Below the pieces are notes generated by a model that ran no database searches, was not told where the DNA came from, and was given only the letters and a program-made list of their open reading frames with translations. Made by a program: the position numbers and the translations under genes. A stretch of 41,131 nt of DNA from Sphingobium sp. (lineage in GTDB: Bacteria; Pseudomonadota; Alphaproteobacteria; Sphingomonadales; Sphingomonadaceae), in assembly GCF_003248505.1 (NCBI RefSeq), contig NZ_QFOA01000023.1:1-41131 (forward strand), read 5' to 3'. How positions within the stretch are numbered: position 1 is the stretch's first letter; each line of letters starts with the position of its first letter. Of the stretch, positions 26,416 to 34,704 are shown one piece after another.

Positions 26416-26889
26416 ATGTCCGGGGAATTTTTCAGGGTCGCGCTGATGAGCGCTCTTGGCGCGCTGCTGATCTGGGCAGCCGTCACCGATCTGCGATCGC
26501 GTATCATATCGAACCGGCTGAATCTGGCCATCGCCACGCTTGCGCCGCTTTGGTGGATCGCAAGTGGGCTGCCGCTCTGGCCGGGGGCGGCGCTGCAACT
26601 GCTGCTGGGCGTCATCGTTTTTGCGGCGTTCGCGGCGCTCTTTGCCTTCGGCTTGATGGGCGGCGGCGATGTGAAGCTACTGGGCGCGCTTGCGCTCTGG
26701 TTTCCGTGGCCTGTCCTCCTGTCGCTGATCGTGCTGATGGCGATCGCGGGCGGCGGGGTCACTATCGCGACCGTCATCGACCACAAGCTGCGCCATCGGG
26801 AAGGACAACCCGAAATCCCCTATGGCGTCGCCATCTCGCTGGCCGGTCTCTGGGTGATTGGCGAACGATATCTTAACCATTTTGCGTAA
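26416..26889 (+). CDS. cpaA: Tad pilus prepilin peptidase (CpaA, A24 family)
   Basis: A 157-residue inner-membrane aspartic protease that removes the leader of Flp-type pilins. The two catalytic aspartates are at D25 (AVTDLRSRIISN) and in GGGDVKLLGAL, the GxGD-type site. Five or six hydrophobic segments cover the rest. It lacks the N-methylase domain of PilD enzymes, as usual for CpaA/TadV. It is the first gene of the pilus operon. No Flp pilin gene, its expected substrate, is seen nearby. Confidence 0.93.
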   Translation: MSGEFFRVALMSALGALLIWAAVTDLRSRIISNRLNLAIATLAPLWWIASGLPLWPGAALQLLLGVIVFAAFAALFAFGLMGGGDVKLLGALALWFPWPVLLSLIVLMAIAGGGVTIATVIDHKLRHREGQPEIPYGVAISLAGLWVIGERYLNHFA

Positions 26890-26940
26890 TGAGTAGGGTC
26901 ATGGGGCACATGTACCCACTTGAGGGAGGCGAATTTCGTC

Positions 26941-27954
26941 ATGGATGCTAAGAAGATCGTGCTGCTTGCTGGCGCGCTGATCATAGCGGTCACTACAGCT
27001 CTGCTTGCACGCAACATGCTGAATTCAGCGAGCACGCCGCAAGTCAACGCGGCCGCCATGCCGGTCGAGGCCAATCAGCCTCACGTCCTCGTCGCTACCA
27101 AGGCTCTGCCCGTGGGCACGATCCTCGACGCGGAAAGCTTCCGCTTTCAGCCCTGGCCGCAGGATCTGGTCGAACAGGCCTATTATATCCAGGGTCAGGC
27201 CGATCCCGCCAAACTCGCCGGCAGCGTGGTCCGCACCGCGATCACCGCCGGACAGCCGCTGACGCAGGGCGCTCTGGTAAAACCGGGCGAGCGCGGCTTC
27301 CTCGCCGCCGCCCTCGGCGCGGGAATGCGCGCCGTGACTGTGCCGGTCACCGCCCAGTCTTCGGTCGCGGGCTTCGTGTTTCCCGGCGACCGCATCGACC
27401 TCGTCCTGACGCAGAGCGTTTCGGGCGGCGGCGACGGCGATCCGCTCAAGGTATCGGAGACCATCCTTCGCAACCTGCGCGTCCTGGCCACCGACCAGCG
27501 CATGGATGCGATGGGCGAGGACGGCAAGCCCGAGGTCAAAACTTTCTCCAACGTCACTATCGAAGTGACGCCCAAGATCGCCGAAAAGATCGCCGTGGCG
27601 CAGACCATCGGTTCGCTGTCCATGTCGCTCCGCTCGATCGCCGACACCTCATCCGATCTCGACGCGGCAATCGCCGGCACCGATGTCGACCTTGCCACTG
27701 TCGGCAATCCCAAGGCGGAAAAGGCGGTGTTGGCCAAGATCGCCGCTCGCCCCGTCGATCGCGGCACCACCTATTCGACGGGCGCGGACGTATCGCGCTA
27801 CCAGCGCAGCACCGTCCCCGCCAAGGCGGACACCGTGCCGCAATCGCTCAACGGCCAGCCGGGTGCCGTCGCACCGGCCAGCGCCATCAGCGGACCCGTG
27901 GTCAAGGTGGCGCGTGCCACCGACGTGACCCTGGTTCCGGTCGGGGGTAAGTAA
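26941..27954 (+). CDS. cpaB: Tad pilus assembly protein CpaB (RcpC)
   Basis: A 337-residue periplasmic protein anchored by an N-terminal hydrophobic segment (5-27), with a SAF domain around 47-110 (VLVATKALPVGTILDAESF) and the RcpC region after it (GMRAVTVPVTAQSSVAGFVFPGDRIDLVL). It works with the secretin CpaC at the outer-membrane gate. ATG at 26941 is preceded by GGGAGG; the frame extends to a TTG at 26920 that is less likely. The C-terminal 60 residues are rich in Thr, Pro and Ala. It is 1 nt from cpaC. Confidence 0.93.
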   Translation: MDAKKIVLLAGALIIAVTTALLARNMLNSASTPQVNAAAMPVEANQPHVLVATKALPVGTILDAESFRFQPWPQDLVEQAYYIQGQADPAKLAGSVVRTAITAGQPLTQGALVKPGERGFLAAALGAGMRAVTVPVTAQSSVAGFVFPGDRIDLVLTQSVSGGGDGDPLKVSETILRNLRVLATDQRMDAMGEDGKPEVKTFSNVTIEVTPKIAEKIAVAQTIGSLSMSLRSIADTSSDLDAAIAGTDVDLATVGNPKAEKAVLAKIAARPVDRGTTYSTGADVSRYQRSTVPAKADTVPQSLNGQPGAVAPASAISGPVVKVARATDVTLVPVGGK

Positions 27955-27955
27955 G

Positions 27956-29446
27956 ATGAAGAGCTTGCATCATCGCTCCACGCGCCTTGCCGCTCCGGCA
28001 ATCGCGCTGGGCCTTGCGGTCGCGGCGGTCGCCGTTCCGACATCGGCCCTCAACGCCGCGCCCTCGGCGCAGCAGGACAATGCGATCCTGATGTCCGCGG
28101 GCGGCAGCCGGGTCGTCAACCTCTCCGCGCCGATGTCGGACGTAGTGATCGGCAACCCCGATGTCGCCGACGCCTATGTCCGTTCGCAAAACCAACTCTA
28201 CATCATCGCCAAGAAGCCTGGCGAAAGCACCATCTTCGTGACTGCCAAGAACGGCAAGGTTCTGTTTTCGGGCACCGTCCGCGTCGGGAACAACCTGACC
28301 AGCATCGACGACATGCTGCGCTTGGCCATGCCGGACGCAAGCATCGCAGTGAACAAGATGAACGGCATGGTGCTGCTCACCGGCACGATCAAGGCGCCCG
28401 AAGACGCGGCCGAAGCCGAACGGCTGACGCAGGCCTTCGTCGGCAAGGACGTGACCGTGGTCAGCCGCCTGCGGATGGCAACCCCGCTTCAGGTGATGTT
28501 GCAGGTCAAGATCGCCGAAGTCAGCAAGGATGTGGGCCACAAGATCGGCATGAACATCACTGGCCTGGGCACCGGAACGGGCAGTTTCAGCGGCTATGTC
28601 AACCGCGCCGACCGGGCGTTCCAGACAAATACGGGCGGCGGGGCACCGACCGATAATATCTCAAGGTCGTGGGTGTTCAACAGCCCGACCGATGGCACTA
28701 CCTCGTTGGGCTTCGTTGCCAAACTACTGGGCATGGATGTTGCCGCAGCGCTCGACTTGGCCGAAAGCAGCGGCCTTGCTACGACGCTGGCGCAGCCGAA
28801 CCTGACTTCGCTCTCGGGCGAGACCGCCAGCTTCCTCGCAGGTGGTGAATACCCCTATACTGTCAGCAACGGTACGCAGGGCAACAGCATAGAATTCAAG
28901 CAATATGGGGTACAGCTGGCGTTCACCCCCACCGTGTTGTCGGATGGTCGCATCTCGCTTCGCGTCCGTCCCACGGTGTCCAGCCTTGACTTTACGCTGA
29001 ACGCCAGTGTTCCGGCACTTAAGAGCCGCACCGCAGAAACGACCGTGGAACTCGGCTCCGGCCAAGCTTTCATGATCGCGGGATTGTTGAACAACGAAAC
29101 ATCCAACACGGTCAACAAGACGCCCTTTTTAGGCGACGTGCCGGTGTTGGGCAGCCTTTTCAAGTCGCGCAAGTTCCAGCGCAACGAGTCCGAGCTAGTC
29201 ATTGTAGTAACGCCTTATCTGGTGCGCCCGATTAATGCGTCGGACGTGCGCCTACCCACCGATGGCTTCCGAAACGCTACCATCGCGCAGGGCCTTGTGG
29301 GCCAGGTCGGCAATGACGGCGTTAGCGGCGCTCGCCCACAACAGCCGCGTCGCACGCCCGGATCGCCTCCGCCCGCGACCGCTCCCGCTCCCGCCCCGCG
29401 CGGCGACGGCAAGTCGGCGGCCCCCGCCCCCGGCTTCAGCTTCTGA
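27956..29446 (+). CDS. cpaC: Tad pilus secretin CpaC (RcpA)
   Basis: A 496-residue outer-membrane secretin. A signal peptide (about 1-35) is followed by the pilus N-terminal domain (VVNLSAPMSDVVIGNPDVADAYV, ending FVTAKNGKVLF), a BON-like region, and the C-terminal secretin domain from about 170 (QVMLQVKIAEVSKDVG to LVIVVTPYLVRP). VPVLGSLFKSRKFQRNESELVIVVTPYLV is the standard secretin end. The last 50 residues form a Pro/Ala-rich tail. It forms the pore through which the Tad pilus passes. It is cotranscribed with cpaB. Confidence 0.95.
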   Translation: MKSLHHRSTRLAAPAIALGLAVAAVAVPTSALNAAPSAQQDNAILMSAGGSRVVNLSAPMSDVVIGNPDVADAYVRSQNQLYIIAKKPGESTIFVTAKNGKVLFSGTVRVGNNLTSIDDMLRLAMPDASIAVNKMNGMVLLTGTIKAPEDAAEAERLTQAFVGKDVTVVSRLRMATPLQVMLQVKIAEVSKDVGHKIGMNITGLGTGTGSFSGYVNRADRAFQTNTGGGAPTDNISRSWVFNSPTDGTTSLGFVAKLLGMDVAAALDLAESSGLATTLAQPNLTSLSGETASFLAGGEYPYTVSNGTQGNSIEFKQYGVQLAFTPTVLSDGRISLRVRPTVSSLDFTLNASVPALKSRTAETTVELGSGQAFMIAGLLNNETSNTVNKTPFLGDVPVLGSLFKSRKFQRNESELVIVVTPYLVRPINASDVRLPTDGFRNATIAQGLVGQVGNDGVSGARPQQPRRTPGSPPPATAPAPAPRGDGKSAAPAPGFSF

Positions 29447-29462
29447 CGGAAGGATCACTCCC

Positions 29463-30116
29463 ATGACCACACGCTTTCCCATCCGTCTCGCTGCCCCGGC
29501 GCTCACCGCGCTGGCGATCATCCTCGTACCCGCGCACGCCGAAGCGCGCGGTCGCACCAACCGCAGCGTCGATTCAGTTCACCAGCCGGTCGTGAGCCAC
29601 AGCCTTTATACCTTCGACGTGCAGGCGGGCATGGGTGGGCTGTCGCCTGCCGAAGCCATTCGGCTGGAAGACTGGTTCCGCTCCATCGACCTTGGATATG
29701 GCGACCAGATCGCGATCGCGGGCGACACTTCCTACGTCGATCCCGCCGCGCGCGAGGGCATCGCAGACGTGACGGCCCGCCACGGCCTGCTGATCGGCGA
29801 AGACAGCTCTGCGGCTGCCGGGCAGGCTCCTGCCGGGAGCGTCCGCCTCATCGTGCGCCGCGCCACCGCGCGCGTGCCGGGCTGCCCGGACTGGAGCGAA
29901 CAAGCCGAAACCAACGATACGTTGAGCGGAACGTCCAACTTCGGCTGCGGCGTCAACAGCAACTGGGCCGCCATGGTGGCCGATCCCGAAGACCTCGTAC
30001 GCGGCCAGGGCAGCGAAAGCGACCTGCGCACTGCCACGTCGAACCGGGCCATTTCCACCTATCGCGACAAGAAGCCTACGGGCGCGGGCGATCTTAAGCA
30101 GTTGGGAGGCCAGTAA
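29463..30116 (+). CDS. cpaD: Tad pilus protein CpaD, without a lipobox
   Basis: A 217-residue CpaD-family pilus biogenesis protein. It has a signal peptide ending AHAEA and the VRLIVRRATARVPGCPDWS...NFGCGVNSNWAAMVADPEDLVRGQ core typical of CpaD. The two conserved cysteines (GCPDW and NFGCG) are present. CpaD is often a lipoprotein, but I see no cysteine near the signal-peptide end. An upstream in-frame extension to 29235 overlaps cpaC and is not used; ATG at 29463 is preceded by GGAAGGATC. It is 1 nt from cpaE. Confidence 0.88.
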   Translation: MTTRFPIRLAAPALTALAIILVPAHAEARGRTNRSVDSVHQPVVSHSLYTFDVQAGMGGLSPAEAIRLEDWFRSIDLGYGDQIAIAGDTSYVDPAAREGIADVTARHGLLIGEDSSAAAGQAPAGSVRLIVRRATARVPGCPDWSEQAETNDTLSGTSNFGCGVNSNWAAMVADPEDLVRGQGSESDLRTATSNRAISTYRDKKPTGAGDLKQLGGQ

Positions 30117-30117
30117 G

Positions 30118-31398
30118 ATGAACGCACCCTGGAAACCGGGTATTGGACAGCGCGACCCCTTCCACGCCTATGTCTGCGACGACCACAGCTTCGACCTCCT
30201 TCGTGCGGTCGTGGCAGAATTGGGCTGGGCACCGGAAAAGGTGAACAAGGGCGGGATGCGCAATGCGGTCCAGAGCCTGTCGATCACCGCGTCCCCGCAG
30301 ATTCTCTTCATCGACATGTCCGAAAGCGGGGACCCGCTCAACGACATCAACAGCCTTGCCGAGGTTTGCGAACCCGGCACGGTGGTGATCGCTTCGGGCC
30401 AGGTCAATGACGTGCGCCTCTATCGCGATCTCATCGCGAGCGGCATTCAGGACTATCTGCTCAAGCCCTTCGGTGCGGACCAGTTGCGCGAAGCGCTGGT
30501 TCAGGCGCAGGCAGTCTTCATGGCGCCTCGCGATACTGCGCCGGAGCATCCCCACTGCACCGTCGCCGTCATCGGCACGCGCGGCGGCGTGGGCGCTTCC
30601 AGCGTCGCGACCTCGCTCGCCTGGCTGCTATCGGAAAAGAAGAAGCGCCCGACCGCGCTGCTCGATCTCGATGTGCATTTCGGCACCAACGCACTCGCCA
30701 TGGACCTGGAGCCGGGGCGCGGGCTCACCGATGCGATCGAGAATCCCAGCCGCATCGACGGCCTTTTTATCGAACGCGCGATGGTACGGGCCAGCGACAC
30801 GCTGGCGATCCTCTCTGCCGAAGCGCCGATCAGCCAACCGATGATGACCGATGGCGGCGCGTTCTACCAGTTGCTGGAGGAATTCCGCGCCGCCTTCGAA
30901 TGCAGCATCATCGACCTGCCCCGCAACATGCTGATCCAGCATCCGCATTTGATGACGGATGTGAACGTCACGCTGGTTGTGTCCGACCTGACGCTGGCTG
31001 CCGCGCGCGACACGATCCGTATCCTATCATGGCTTAAAACCAACGCGCCGCAGACGCGCGTGCTGGTGGTCGCAAACCGGGTGCACACCGGATCGCCGGA
31101 AATCAGCCGCAAGGATTTCGAACAGTCGATCGAACGCAAGGTGGACGTGCTCGTCCCCTTCGATCTGCGCGTCGCGTCCCAAGCGGCCAAGCTCGGCAAG
31201 ACGATGGCCGAAGCGGCGAAGGGCGCCAAGGTCGGCGCGGCCTTCAACGCGATGATGGAACAGGCGCTGGGCGCGGCGCAGCCGGATGACGAGACGTCGG
31301 GCAAGAGCGGCAAGAAAGGGCAGTCCCTGCTCGGCAAGATCGATTTCAAGGCGATGATCCCCTCGCGCCGCAAGGAAAAGGCGGCGCAGGCGGACTGA
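30118..31398 (+). CDS. cpaE: Tad pilus CpaE/TadZ-like ATPase
   Basis: A 426-residue MinD/ParA-like protein that positions the Tad machine at the pole in relatives. The N-terminal 120 residues form a receiver-like domain with an aspartate in LFIDMSES and a lysine in LLKPF. The P-loop GTRGGVGAS is at about 153-161. It lacks both lysines of the canonical KGGxGK motif: R155 takes the signature lysine's place and there is an Ala where GK would be. Some degeneracy is normal in CpaE/TadZ. The tail (about 395-426) is Lys-rich. The next gene is tadB; cpaF would normally come between. Confidence 0.9.
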   Translation: MNAPWKPGIGQRDPFHAYVCDDHSFDLLRAVVAELGWAPEKVNKGGMRNAVQSLSITASPQILFIDMSESGDPLNDINSLAEVCEPGTVVIASGQVNDVRLYRDLIASGIQDYLLKPFGADQLREALVQAQAVFMAPRDTAPEHPHCTVAVIGTRGGVGASSVATSLAWLLSEKKKRPTALLDLDVHFGTNALAMDLEPGRGLTDAIENPSRIDGLFIERAMVRASDTLAILSAEAPISQPMMTDGGAFYQLLEEFRAAFECSIIDLPRNMLIQHPHLMTDVNVTLVVSDLTLAAARDTIRILSWLKTNAPQTRVLVVANRVHTGSPEISRKDFEQSIERKVDVLVPFDLRVASQAAKLGKTMAEAAKGAKVGAAFNAMMEQALGAAQPDDETSGKSGKKGQSLLGKIDFKAMIPSRRKEKAAQAD

Positions 31399-31457
31399 CG
31401 GCGCGCGTCGCCCCGTGGCGGCGCTCGTCCTTTCCCCGACGTGCATAAGGCAAAGCG

Positions 31458-32456
31458 ATGGACAGCAATTTCGTTCTGATCATGCTGCTGGTGGCGACCC
31501 TGACGGGTCTCGCCGTGGTCGCCTTTGCCGGGCCTTCGCCGGACAAGGCACGCAAGCGGCGTGTCGCCAATATTCGCGGGCGTCACGGTGAATCCACCGA
31601 CGCCCTGCTCGAAGCGCGGATGCGCAGGGCGATTTCGAACCGGACCACCGCCGTCGAGGCGAAGATGCTGGTATCGCTGATCCCCAACCCCGACAATCTC
31701 GCCAAACGGCTACGGATGACGGGCAAGAAGTGGACTTTGAGCCAATATATGACGGCGAGCGCGGGCTTGTTCCTGTTCGTCGTCGCATTGCTCGAACTGC
31801 GTGGCTTTCCCTTCCTGTTCGCGCTGATGTTCGGCGCGGCGGCGGGGCTTGGCCTGCCGCACTGGTGGGTCGGCAGGCTCATCAAGAAGCGCGTCCACGC
31901 CTTCACCGTCAAATTCCCAGATGCGCTCGACCTCCTGACGCGCGGTTTGCGCTCGGGCCTCCCCATTGCCGAGACGCTGGGCATCGTATCTAGCGAGATA
32001 CCAGGTCCCGTGGGCGACGAGTTCAAGCTCATCACCGAACGCATCAAGATCGGCAAGACGATGGAGCAGGCGCTTCAGGAAACGGCCGATCGCCTTGGCA
32101 CGCCGGAATTCCAGTTCTTCGTGATCACGCTGTCGATCCAGCGCGAAACCGGCGGTAATCTCGCCGAAACGCTTTCGAACCTTGCCAACGTGCTGCGCCA
32201 GCGCGCGCAGATGAAGCTCAAGATTCGCGCCATGTCGTCGGAATCGAAGGCGTCCGCCTACATCATCGGCGTGCTGCCGTTCCTTGTGTTCGGCATGATC
32301 TGCTACATCAACTACAACTATATGTCGCCCTTCTTCACGCCTGATCCGGCGGGAATATTTGGCCTTAGCCTCATGCAGGTCATCGGCATCGGCGGCTTGT
32401 GCTGGATGGCTATCGGCGCGTTTATCATGGCCCAGATGGTCAACTTCGAAATCTGA
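31458..32456 (+). CDS. tadB: Tad pilus inner-membrane platform protein TadB
   Basis: A 332-residue T2SS-F domain membrane protein. It has an N-terminal hydrophobic segment (1-25), two central helices (about 98-140) and a C-terminal pair (about 270-325). The cytoplasmic T2SSF core KFPDALDLLTRGLRSGLPIAETLGIV...RIKIGKTMEQALQETADRLGTPEFQFFV is clear. With TadC it forms the platform that normally binds the CpaF ATPase. It follows cpaE after 59 bp. Confidence 0.93.
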   Translation: MDSNFVLIMLLVATLTGLAVVAFAGPSPDKARKRRVANIRGRHGESTDALLEARMRRAISNRTTAVEAKMLVSLIPNPDNLAKRLRMTGKKWTLSQYMTASAGLFLFVVALLELRGFPFLFALMFGAAAGLGLPHWWVGRLIKKRVHAFTVKFPDALDLLTRGLRSGLPIAETLGIVSSEIPGPVGDEFKLITERIKIGKTMEQALQETADRLGTPEFQFFVITLSIQRETGGNLAETLSNLANVLRQRAQMKLKIRAMSSESKASAYIIGVLPFLVFGMICYINYNYMSPFFTPDPAGIFGLSLMQVIGIGGLCWMAIGAFIMAQMVNFEI

Positions 32457-32477
32457 CGGCGAGAGGGAAATAAGATC

Positions 32478-33464
32478 ATGGACGCCCCAGCGCACGGCAC
32501 TCTCTTCGGAATGACAGCCACGGATTTCGGAACGTTGCTGGCGGCTCTCGCGACTCTGGCGGTGCTGTTCGCACTCTACACGGTCATGACGGTACGCGAC
32601 CCCATGACCAAGCGCGTGAAAGCTCTCAACGAACGGCGCGAACAGCTCAAGGCGGGCATCACCGCATCCACCGCCAAACGCCGCGCGAAACTGGTTCAGA
32701 AAAACCAGACGACGGACCATATGCGGTCCTTCCTCTCCAGCCTCAAAGTATTGCAGGACGATCAGCTCAAGGACGCGCAGATTCGCCTGGCGCAAGCGGG
32801 CATCCGGTCTAAGGACCTGGCCGTCGCCGTCATCTTCGGGCGCATGATCATGCCCATCGTCATCGGCGGCGCAGCGGCGCTGCTGCTCTATGCCGTCGGC
32901 ATCCAGCCCGAGTGGGGGCCGATGAAGCGCTTCTTCGCCTTCGCGATCACGCTGCTGCTCGCCTACAAGGCGCCTGACATCTTCATCGACAACAAGGTTC
33001 AGAAACGCTCGGCCGCCATTCGCAAGGGGCTGCCCGACGCGCTCGACCTGCTCGTCATCTGCGCCGAAGCGGGCCTCACCGTAGACTCAGCCTTTGCCCG
33101 CGTGTCGCGTGAACTGGGCAAGGCCTACCCCGAACTGGGCGACGAGTTCCAGCTGACTGCCATTGAACTGAGCTTTCTCACCGAGCGACGGATGGCGTTC
33201 GAAAACCTCGCTTCTCGCGTCAAGCTGGACGCGATCCGCGGCGTGGTCACCACCATGATCCAGACGGAAAAATACGGAACTCCGCTCGCCTCGGCGCTGC
33301 GTGTGCTGTCCGCCGAATTCCGCCACGAACGTATGATGCGGGCGGAAGAAAAGGCCGCGCGCCTGCCTGCGATCATGACGGTCCCGCTGATTCTCTTCAT
33401 TCTGCCGGTGCTGTTCGTCGTCATCCTGGGACCGGCGGCCTGCTCGATCTCAACCGCCTTCTAA
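32478..33464 (+). CDS. tadC: Tad pilus inner-membrane platform protein TadC
   Basis: A 328-residue T2SS-F domain protein, partner of TadB. Hydrophobic segments lie at about 18-40, 110-150 and 295-320; the T2SSF core KGLPDALDLLVICAEAGLTVDSAFARVSRELGKAYPELGDEF is typical of TadC. A GAGAGGGAAATAA stretch precedes the ATG. It is the last gene of the operon here; tadD, often next, is absent and the operon ends with hairpins. Confidence 0.93.
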   Translation: MDAPAHGTLFGMTATDFGTLLAALATLAVLFALYTVMTVRDPMTKRVKALNERREQLKAGITASTAKRRAKLVQKNQTTDHMRSFLSSLKVLQDDQLKDAQIRLAQAGIRSKDLAVAVIFGRMIMPIVIGGAAALLLYAVGIQPEWGPMKRFFAFAITLLLAYKAPDIFIDNKVQKRSAAIRKGLPDALDLLVICAEAGLTVDSAFARVSRELGKAYPELGDEFQLTAIELSFLTERRMAFENLASRVKLDAIRGVVTTMIQTEKYGTPLASALRVLSAEFRHERMMRAEEKAARLPAIMTVPLILFILPVLFVVILGPAACSISTAF

Positions 33465-33476
33465 AAAGTGGAAAGA

Positions 33477-33553
33477 GGAGGCGGGCGCTGCCGTAGCGTC
33501 CGCCCCTCCACATCCCGCGGCGCCTGCATTTGACGCTGGCAGGCGGGTTTTTT
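33477..33553 (+). terminator. Tandem hairpins ending the Tad operon
   Basis: A long GC-rich hairpin (33477-33509) is followed by CGCCTGC (33521-33527) pairing with GCAGGCG (33539-33545) and then GGTTTTTT. The second is a classical intrinsic terminator just after tadC. Confidence 0.88.
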
Positions 33554-33596
33554 CATGCCTATCTTTTGCGCATAACAGTCAGAAGAGAAGGATCGC

Positions 33597-34013
33597 ATGA
33601 AAAGCCTCGCCATCGCCGCTGCCACTTTTGCCGCCGCTGCCGCCCTCCCCGCTCAGGCCGCCCAGCCCATCACCGGGCGTTGGGCCACCGTGGACGGCAA
33701 GGCCATCGTGCAGATCGCCCCCTGTGGAAAACAATTATGCGGCCGGATCGAGAAGGTGGTGAAGCCCACCCCCGGTCGTCCGCAGACCGATATCAAGAAC
33801 CCCGAAGCCGCGCTGCGTTCCAAACCGCTTGTCGGGCTTGCCCTGCTTTCGGGCTTCGAGGAAGCGGGCGACCTGTGGAAGGGCACGATCTATGACCCGG
33901 AAAGCGGCAAGAGCTACAGTTCGAAGGTCAGCCGAAACGCCAACGGCACGCTCAAGGTGCAGGGGTGCATCGCCTTCTTCTGCAAGACGCAGACCTGGAC
34001 GCCCGTTCGCTGA
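33597..34013 (+). CDS. DUF2147 secreted protein
   Basis: A 138-residue secreted protein of the DUF2147 family. The signal peptide (about 1-22, ending AQAAQP) is followed by ITGRWATVDGKAIVQIAPCGKQLCGRIEKV, then GFEEAGDLWKGTIYDPESGKSYSSKVSRN and the C-terminal CIAFFCKTQTWTPVR. Four cysteines in this core could form two disulfides. The family is lipocalin/FABP-like in appearance, and some members relate to stress; no role is shown here. It is convergent with the TRIC-like gene. Confidence 0.9.
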   Translation: MKSLAIAAATFAAAAALPAQAAQPITGRWATVDGKAIVQIAPCGKQLCGRIEKVVKPTPGRPQTDIKNPEAALRSKPLVGLALLSGFEEAGDLWKGTIYDPESGKSYSSKVSRNANGTLKVQGCIAFFCKTQTWTPVR

Positions 34014-34023
34014 GCCCGCGTCT

Positions 34024-34057
34024 CCCCTATCGCGGCATTTCCCGGTCGCGATAGGGG
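34024..34057. other. 11-bp hairpin at the convergent gene ends
   Basis: CCCCTATCGCG (34024-34034) pairs perfectly with CGCGATAGGGG (34047-34057). It covers the stop codon of the TRIC-like gene and starts 10 nt after the DUF2147 stop. No T run follows either way, so termination would be inefficient; RNA 3'-end protection is possible. Confidence 0.55.
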
Positions 34058-34677
34058 GGCAGTGCCAAGCCCCGCCGGATTGCCACGGCGCGCAGCCCGA
34101 AGCCGAAGAGCGCCGCCAGAACACCCGCCACCGGCACCTCCAGTCCCAGCCAGCGCAGCGCAACGAACGAGCCCGAGGCAAATACCGCTGCCGTCACGTA
34201 TAGCTCGGGCCGTAGCAGGATCGATGGCTCGCCCGCCAGCAGATCGCGCATGATGCCGCCGACGCATCCGGTGACGACGCCCATGATACCGGCGACGAAG
34301 GGCGGAACACCGAAGCTCATCGCCTTGGCCGCGCCGAACACGGCAAAAGCCGCCAGTCCGATCGCGTCCAGCCAGTCCAGCGCTCGCTCGCTCCACCACC
34401 GGCGCGGCGTGTACCAGACGATCAGCGCAGCGGAAACGCAGGCAATGGCGGGCACCGCGTCCACAACCCAGAACACCGGCGCGCCGATCAGGAGGTCGCG
34501 AACCGTTCCGCCTCCCACGCCCGTCACCAGCGCGAAAAAGGCAAAGGTCACCAGCGTCTGCCCCAGCCGCGCCGCCGCCAGCGCGCCCGACGCTGCGAAC
34601 ACGAATGTCCCGACGATGCTCAGCGTTTCGAGCACCGGACCGATCGTCGTGGCGAGAGAAGGCGTAGGCGGCAGCAC
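34027..34677 (-). CDS. TRIC-like/UPF0126 membrane protein
   Basis: A 216-residue protein with seven hydrophobic segments and two related halves, each carrying a glycine-rich G-G-x-x-R-D-L motif: GVGGGTVRDLLIG and CVGGIMRDLLAG. This is the trimeric intracellular cation channel (TRIC)/UPF0126 family, E. coli YicG/YadS type. It is predicted to form a potassium-type channel in the inner membrane, which is family knowledge. It is followed closely by the M20 peptidase gene upstream in the same direction, 27 bp away. Confidence 0.92.
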   Translation of the reverse strand: MLPPTPSLATTIGPVLETLSIVGTFVFAASGALAAARLGQTLVTFAFFALVTGVGGGTVRDLLIGAPVFWVVDAVPAIACVSAALIVWYTPRRWWSERALDWLDAIGLAAFAVFGAAKAMSFGVPPFVAGIMGVVTGCVGGIMRDLLAGEPSILLRPELYVTAAVFASGSFVALRWLGLEVPVAGVLAALFGFGLRAVAIRRGLALPPYRDREMPR

Positions 34678-34704
34678 CGCGTCAGGCCTGCACGGGCGCG
34701 TCGA

